64,000 nt of DNA, taken from the NCBI RefSeq assembly GCF_900109755.1, contig NZ_FOAR01000026.1, forward strand, positions 1-64,000. The letters are read 5' to 3'. Under the pieces are notes generated by a model that saw only the letters and a list, made by a program, of their open reading frames with translations, was not told the origin of the DNA and did not search any database. The translations under genes and the position numbers were made by a program. Of this stretch, positions 60,521-64,000 are shown one piece after another (the stretch's first letter is position 1; every line of letters starts with the position of its first letter). Source of the DNA: Pseudomonas agarici (lineage in GTDB: Bacteria; Pseudomonadota; Gammaproteobacteria; Pseudomonadales; Pseudomonadaceae).

Positions 60521-61154
60521 CCCCTTTGGCCAAGTCGTCGAGCTTGAGTTGTAAGCCACCCACCGCCGCTTCATCAGACAGCGCCGCCTTGGCCTTCTGG
60601 TAGGCAGCATGGGCTTCATCGGTACGACCCAGTTGAACCAGCAGGTCTCCCTTGAGCTCTTCACGACTGGCCAGGAACGCCTTATCAGGATCGCCGTCGA
60701 GCAATTTCAATGCATCGTCGACCTTGTTCTGTGCCGCCATGACTTGGGCCAGGCGCTGACGCGCGACTTCACCCAAGGTGGCATTAGCGGGCTTGTCGAC
60801 CACCGCCTGAAGCTCGCTGGCGGCGTCGTCCAGCTTGCCGGTGTCGACCGCGACCTTCGCGACGAACAGGCTGCCGTACTGTGCATAGGCGCTGCCGGCG
60901 AACTGGCTGTTGAGCTTGCCGGCGACGTCCGCGACGCGCGCCGGATCAGGCTTGCCGTCAGGCGTCAGCGTGGACTGCAGCAACTCCTGATAGAGCACCG
61001 AGGCGCCTTGCGACTGATTGCCCTGATATTTGTGCCATGCCTGCCAGCCGAACACCACCACCAGCGCCAACAGGCCGCCAGTGAGCAGGGGTTTACCGTT
61101 GCGCTGCCACCAGTCCTTCAACTCCGCCAGTTGATCATCTTCGGAACTCGACAC
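60513..61154 (-). CDS. yfgM: YfgM-like ancillary SecYEG protein with TPR repeats
   Basis: The protein has 213 residues. It starts with the typical SSSEDDQLAELKDWWQRNGK, then a single membrane helix (LLTGGLLALVVVFGWQAWHK) and periplasmic TPR-like helices (YAQYGSLFVAKVAVDTGKLD, ARQRLAQVMAAQNKVDDALK). YfgM associates with the SecYEG translocon and PpiD and helps hand proteins to periplasmic chaperones. It sits between hisS and bamB, as in most gamma-proteobacteria. Confidence 0.92.
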   Translation of the reverse strand: MSSSEDDQLAELKDWWQRNGKPLLTGGLLALVVVFGWQAWHKYQGNQSQGASVLYQELLQSTLTPDGKPDPARVADVAGKLNSQFAGSAYAQYGSLFVAKVAVDTGKLDDAASELQAVVDKPANATLGEVARQRLAQVMAAQNKVDDALKLLDGDPDKAFLASREELKGDLLVQLGRTDEAHAAYQKAKAALSDEAAVGGLQLKLDDLAKGDA

Positions 61155-61195
61155 CCCAATACTCCTTATTCTCTAAATCGGCTGTTTTTACAGCT

Positions 61196-62485
61196 TCAAC
61201 CCTGCACGACGCAGGTGGACAAGTGCTCGGAAAGAGCATCCCAGGCAATGCTTTGTTGCTCGCCCTGGCCACGCAGGGGTTTGAAACCTATCACTTGCTG
61301 AGCCAACTCCTCGTCTCCGAGAATCAAGGCGTACAGCGCACCACTCTTGTCAGCTTTCTTGAATTGGCTCTTGAAGCTACCGGCACCGGCGTTAACCTGC
61401 AAACGCAGGTTCGGCAGTTGGTCACGGACTTTCTCGCTCAGGACCAGGGCCGCTAGCTCGGCCGCCTCGCCGAACGCACACAGGTAGACATCGACCTGGC
61501 GGGAAATCTCCTGCGGCACTTGCGCCAAGGTTTCCAGCAGCAGGATCAGCCGCTCAATGCCCATGGCAAAGCCCACGCCCGGGGTCGGCTTGCCGCCCAT
61601 CTGTTCCACCAGGCCGTCATAACGACCACCGGCACACACCGTGCCCTGGGCGCCCAACTGGTCGGTGACCCATTCGAAAACGGTCTTGCTGTAGTAATCC
61701 AGGCCGCGCACCAGCTTCGGATTGATCACGTAGGGAATACCGGCGGCATCCAGGCGGATCTTGAGGCCCTCGAAATGCAGGCGGGACTCTTCGTCGAGGT
61801 AATCGGCGAGCTTCGGCGCATCCGCCAGGATCGCCTGGGTAGCGGCGTTCTTGGTATCGAGCACGCGCAGCGGGTTGCTTTCCAACCGACGTTGGCTATC
61901 TTCGTCCAACTGTTCGAAACGGGCCGAGAGGAACTCAACCAGCGCTTCGCGATAACGGCCACGGGATTCGCTGGTGCCCAGGCTGTTGAGCTCGAGCTTG
62001 ACCGCCTCGCGCACGCCCAGCAGCCCCCAGAGGCGCCAGGTCAGCACGATCAATTCGGCGTCGATGTCCGGACCGTCGATATTGAAAACTTCGCAACCGA
62101 TCTGGTGGAACTGGCGATAGCGGCCTTTTTGCGGACGTTCGTGACGGAACATCGGGCCGATGTACCAGAGCTTCTGCGGCTGGCCACCACCGCTAATACC
62201 GTGTTCCAGCACAGCCCGCACACAGGCCGCGGTGCCTTCCGGACGCAAGGTCAGGGAATCGCCATTGCGGTCTTGGAACGTGTACATCTCTTTTTCGACG
62301 ATGTCGGTCACTTCGCCGATCGACCGCTGGAACAACTCGGTGAACTCGACGATCGGCATACGGATCTGCTTGTAACCGTAGTTATCCAGCAAACGCGCAA
62401 CGTTGCCCTCGAAATAACGCCAAAGCGGCGTCTGCTCGGGCAGGATGTCGTTCATGCCACGAATGGCTTGCAAAGACTTGCTCAC
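61196..62485 (-). CDS. hisS: histidyl-tRNA synthetase
   Basis: This is a 429-residue class II synthetase. Motif 2 is visible in GPMFRHERPQKGRYRQFHQ, the histidine-specific loops in LVRGLDYYSKTVFEWV and CAGGRYDGLVEQMGGK, and motif 3 in GFAMGIERLILLL. A C-terminal anticodon-binding domain (about 330-429) follows. It charges tRNA-His. It starts 23 bases after the ispG stop and is part of the conserved ispG-hisS-yfgM-bamB-der order. Confidence 0.96.
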   Translation of the reverse strand: MSKSLQAIRGMNDILPEQTPLWRYFEGNVARLLDNYGYKQIRMPIVEFTELFQRSIGEVTDIVEKEMYTFQDRNGDSLTLRPEGTAACVRAVLEHGISGGGQPQKLWYIGPMFRHERPQKGRYRQFHQIGCEVFNIDGPDIDAELIVLTWRLWGLLGVREAVKLELNSLGTSESRGRYREALVEFLSARFEQLDEDSQRRLESNPLRVLDTKNAATQAILADAPKLADYLDEESRLHFEGLKIRLDAAGIPYVINPKLVRGLDYYSKTVFEWVTDQLGAQGTVCAGGRYDGLVEQMGGKPTPGVGFAMGIERLILLLETLAQVPQEISRQVDVYLCAFGEAAELAALVLSEKVRDQLPNLRLQVNAGAGSFKSQFKKADKSGALYALILGDEELAQQVIGFKPLRGQGEQQSIAWDALSEHLSTCVVQG

Positions 62486-62508
62486 GGATTTTCCTTAAAT
62501 TCTTCGTT

Positions 62509-63618
62509 TCAGCCGCGGGCGATCAGCGCCGCGTCGGCCTCGACCTTTTCGGTCGCCTTCTGCCGGATCAGCTTCTCCAGCTCATCCACCAGATTGTCAT
62601 TGGTCAATTTCTGCGCCGGCTTGCCGTCGATGTAGATCAGGTTCGGCGTACCACCGGTCAAGCCGATATGGGCTTCCTTGGCTTCGCCGGGACCGTTCAC
62701 CACACAACCGATCACCGCGACATCCAGCGGCACCAGCAGATCTTCCAGGCGTCCCTCCAGCTCGTTCATGGTCTTCACCACATCGAAGTTCTGCCGCGAG
62801 CAGCTCGGACAGGCGATGAAGTTGATCCCACGAGACCGCAGACGCAGGGACTTGAGTATGTCGTAGCCGACTTTCACTTCCTCGACCGGGTCGGCCGCCA
62901 ACGAGATGCGAATAGTATCGCCAATCCCTTCGGCCAGCAGCATACCGAGGCCCACCGCCGATTTCACTGTACCTGAACGCAAACCACCGGCTTCGGTAAT
63001 GCCCAGGTGCAATGGCTGGACAATTTCCTTGGCCAGCAGACGGTAGGCCGCCACCGCCATGAACACATCGGAGGCCTTTACGCTGACCTTGAAGTCCTGG
63101 AAATTCAAGCGTTCCAGGTGCTCCACGTGACGCAACGCGGACTCAACCAGCGCCGCCGGGGTCGGTTCGCCGTACTTCTTCTGCAGATCCTTTTCCAGGG
63201 AACCGGCGTTGACCCCGATACGAATCGGAATCCCGCGATCACGGGCGGCATCGACCACCGCGCGCACCCGGTCTTCACGACCGATGTTGCCTGGGTTGAT
63301 CCGCAAGCAATCGACGCCCAACTCGGCCACGCGCAGGGCGATCTTGTAGTCGAAATGGATATCGGCGACCAACGGCACCTTGACTAACTGCTTGATCCTG
63401 CCGAAGGCCTCGGCGGCATCCATGTCCGGCACCGAAACCCGGACGATATCGACGCCGGCGGCTTCCAGCCGATTGATCTGGGCCACAGTCGCGGCCACGT
63501 CATTGGTGTCGCTGTTGGTCATACTCTGCACCGCGATAGGTGCATCGCCGCCCACCGGCACCGAGCCGACCCAGATTTTACGCGATTCGCGACGCTTGAT
63601 TGGAGATTCGCCGTGCAT
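62509..63618 (-). CDS. ispG: 4-hydroxy-3-methylbut-2-enyl diphosphate synthase
   Basis: The protein has 369 residues. An N-terminal TIM barrel (IAVQSMTNSDTNDVAATVAQ) precedes a C-terminal domain with the [4Fe-4S] cysteines in FIACPSCSRQNFDVV and AVIGCVVNGPGEAKEAHIGL. It converts methylerythritol cyclodiphosphate to HMBPP in the non-mevalonate isoprenoid pathway. It follows rodZ by three bases. Confidence 0.95.
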   Translation of the reverse strand: MHGESPIKRRESRKIWVGSVPVGGDAPIAVQSMTNSDTNDVAATVAQINRLEAAGVDIVRVSVPDMDAAEAFGRIKQLVKVPLVADIHFDYKIALRVAELGVDCLRINPGNIGREDRVRAVVDAARDRGIPIRIGVNAGSLEKDLQKKYGEPTPAALVESALRHVEHLERLNFQDFKVSVKASDVFMAVAAYRLLAKEIVQPLHLGITEAGGLRSGTVKSAVGLGMLLAEGIGDTIRISLAADPVEEVKVGYDILKSLRLRSRGINFIACPSCSRQNFDVVKTMNELEGRLEDLLVPLDVAVIGCVVNGPGEAKEAHIGLTGGTPNLIYIDGKPAQKLTNDNLVDELEKLIRQKATEKVEADAALIARG

Positions 63619-63621
63619 GAC

Positions 63622-64000
63622 TTATTGACCTAGCTTCAGGCGAGCGGTCTCGCCACTGGTGAACGGCGTGACATCAACCGCCTGACCGTTGTACGTGATC
63701 TGTGCGCCCTTGGCGTAACCCAGACGCACCATAAATGGCGGCTTGCCACTGGTTTCAAGGGTATCGCCCTTGCGCTTGAGACCGCTGAACAGAACCTTGC
63801 CGGCCCCGTCGGTGACCTGGGTCCAGCAATCGGCGACGAAAGTCACATGGATTTGTCCGGCGCCCGCTACCGGTGCGACGGCCGGTGCACCATCGACCGG
63901 CGCGTTCGGCGATACCGGTGACACCGGACTGGGTGCAGGCTGTGGCGGTACCACCAAGGACTGCGCGCCATGCGGCACTGGCACTACGGAGGGGGTAGCC
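63622..64000 (-). CDS. rodZ: cytoskeletal protein RodZ, C-terminal fragment
   Basis: The frame is open at the window edge; about 125 C-terminal residues are visible. A Pro/Ala-rich periplasmic linker (PPQPAPSPVSPVSPNAP) leads to the DUF4115 beta domain (IHVTFVADCWTQVTDGAGKV, PFMVRLGYAKGAQITYNGQA) that ends ARLKLGQ. RodZ links MreB to the membrane in cell-shape control. Its N-terminal helix-turn-helix and membrane segment lie beyond 64000. Confidence 0.88.
   Translation of the reverse strand, partial: ATPSVVPVPHGAQSLVVPPQPAPSPVSPVSPNAPVDGAPAVAPVAGAGQIHVTFVADCWTQVTDGAGKVLFSGLKRKGDTLETSGKPPFMVRLGYAKGAQITYNGQAVDVTPFTSGETARLKLGQ

Noticed and set aside
57629..60547. Long plus-strand frames opposite der and bamB
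   Set aside because: They are mirror images of well-recognised genes and lack motifs.

Overview
The window looks like a chromosomal segment of a fluorescent-group Pseudomonas. High-GC housekeeping genes in Pseudomonas-type arrangements (cmoA-cmoB, cumA-tadA, guaB-guaA, rodZ-ispG-hisS-yfgM-bamB-der, leuA) surround an AT-richer accessory block at about 33.7-46.5 kb. This placement rests on protein recognition by eye; no database search was possible. No rRNA, tRNA or CRISPR array was seen.

Layout. 1-1.6 kb: the right end of an IS1182-type insertion sequence that has cut off the front of a GH3 beta-glucosidase gene (bglX). 1.7-15 kb: metabolic and envelope genes, namely a glutamate-synthase-like FMN protein, an OpgC-type membrane protein, an amino-acid permease, a large divergent class A penicillin-binding protein whose 3' end overlaps a convergent NlpC/P60 hydrolase, a Pr6Pr membrane protein, a VF530-type protein, a TonB-dependent receptor behind a Zur-box-like site, and a lone UDP-glucuronate epimerase-type gene. 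15.5-22.3 kb: a second Lon protease, a chagasin-type lipoprotein, cmoAB (tRNA wobble uridine modification), and cumA-tadA. 22.5-30.8 kb: a complete trehalose phosphotransferase cluster. In it treR is divergent from treP (EIIBC), treC, a LamB-type porin, an EIIA-HPr-EI fusion and a small EIIB-like protein lacking the phosphorylatable cysteine. Two mirror-image operator palindromes lie between treR and treP.

Accessory block (31-46.5 kb): a 907-residue SF1 helicase with a C-terminal nuclease-like domain; a decayed stretch; a cytochrome b / molybdoenzyme / MXKDX-repeat trio; a LysR remnant followed by a small enzyme cluster (SDR lacking its catalytic Tyr, tautomerase, NTF2-like, condensation-domain protein); and a type VI secretion cargo island. 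That island holds an hcp gene killed by one in-frame amber codon, a predicted RNase A-like (CdiA-CT type) effector, its presumed immunity gene, an immunity-like fragment, and two diverged copies of an unrecognised minus-strand coding module. Two degenerate insertion sequences (IS5/IS427 type and IS3 type) follow. The block ends against the 3' end of guaA, a known integration site for genomic islands, with a 350-bp junction full of short repeats.

46.5-64 kb returns to core genes: guaA-guaB, a zinc-ribbon protein, a TauE/SafE permease, xseA, an M23 peptidase, leuA, an aminotransferase/omega-amidase pair, and the der-bamB-yfgM-hisS-ispG-rodZ series. The T6SS cargo island with its dead hcp, intact toxin, immunity debris and duplicated unknown module is the part most likely to hold undescribed biology. 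The helicase-nuclease gene, the Cys-less EIIB and the dispersed 13-bp-TIR repeats are the next most interesting.
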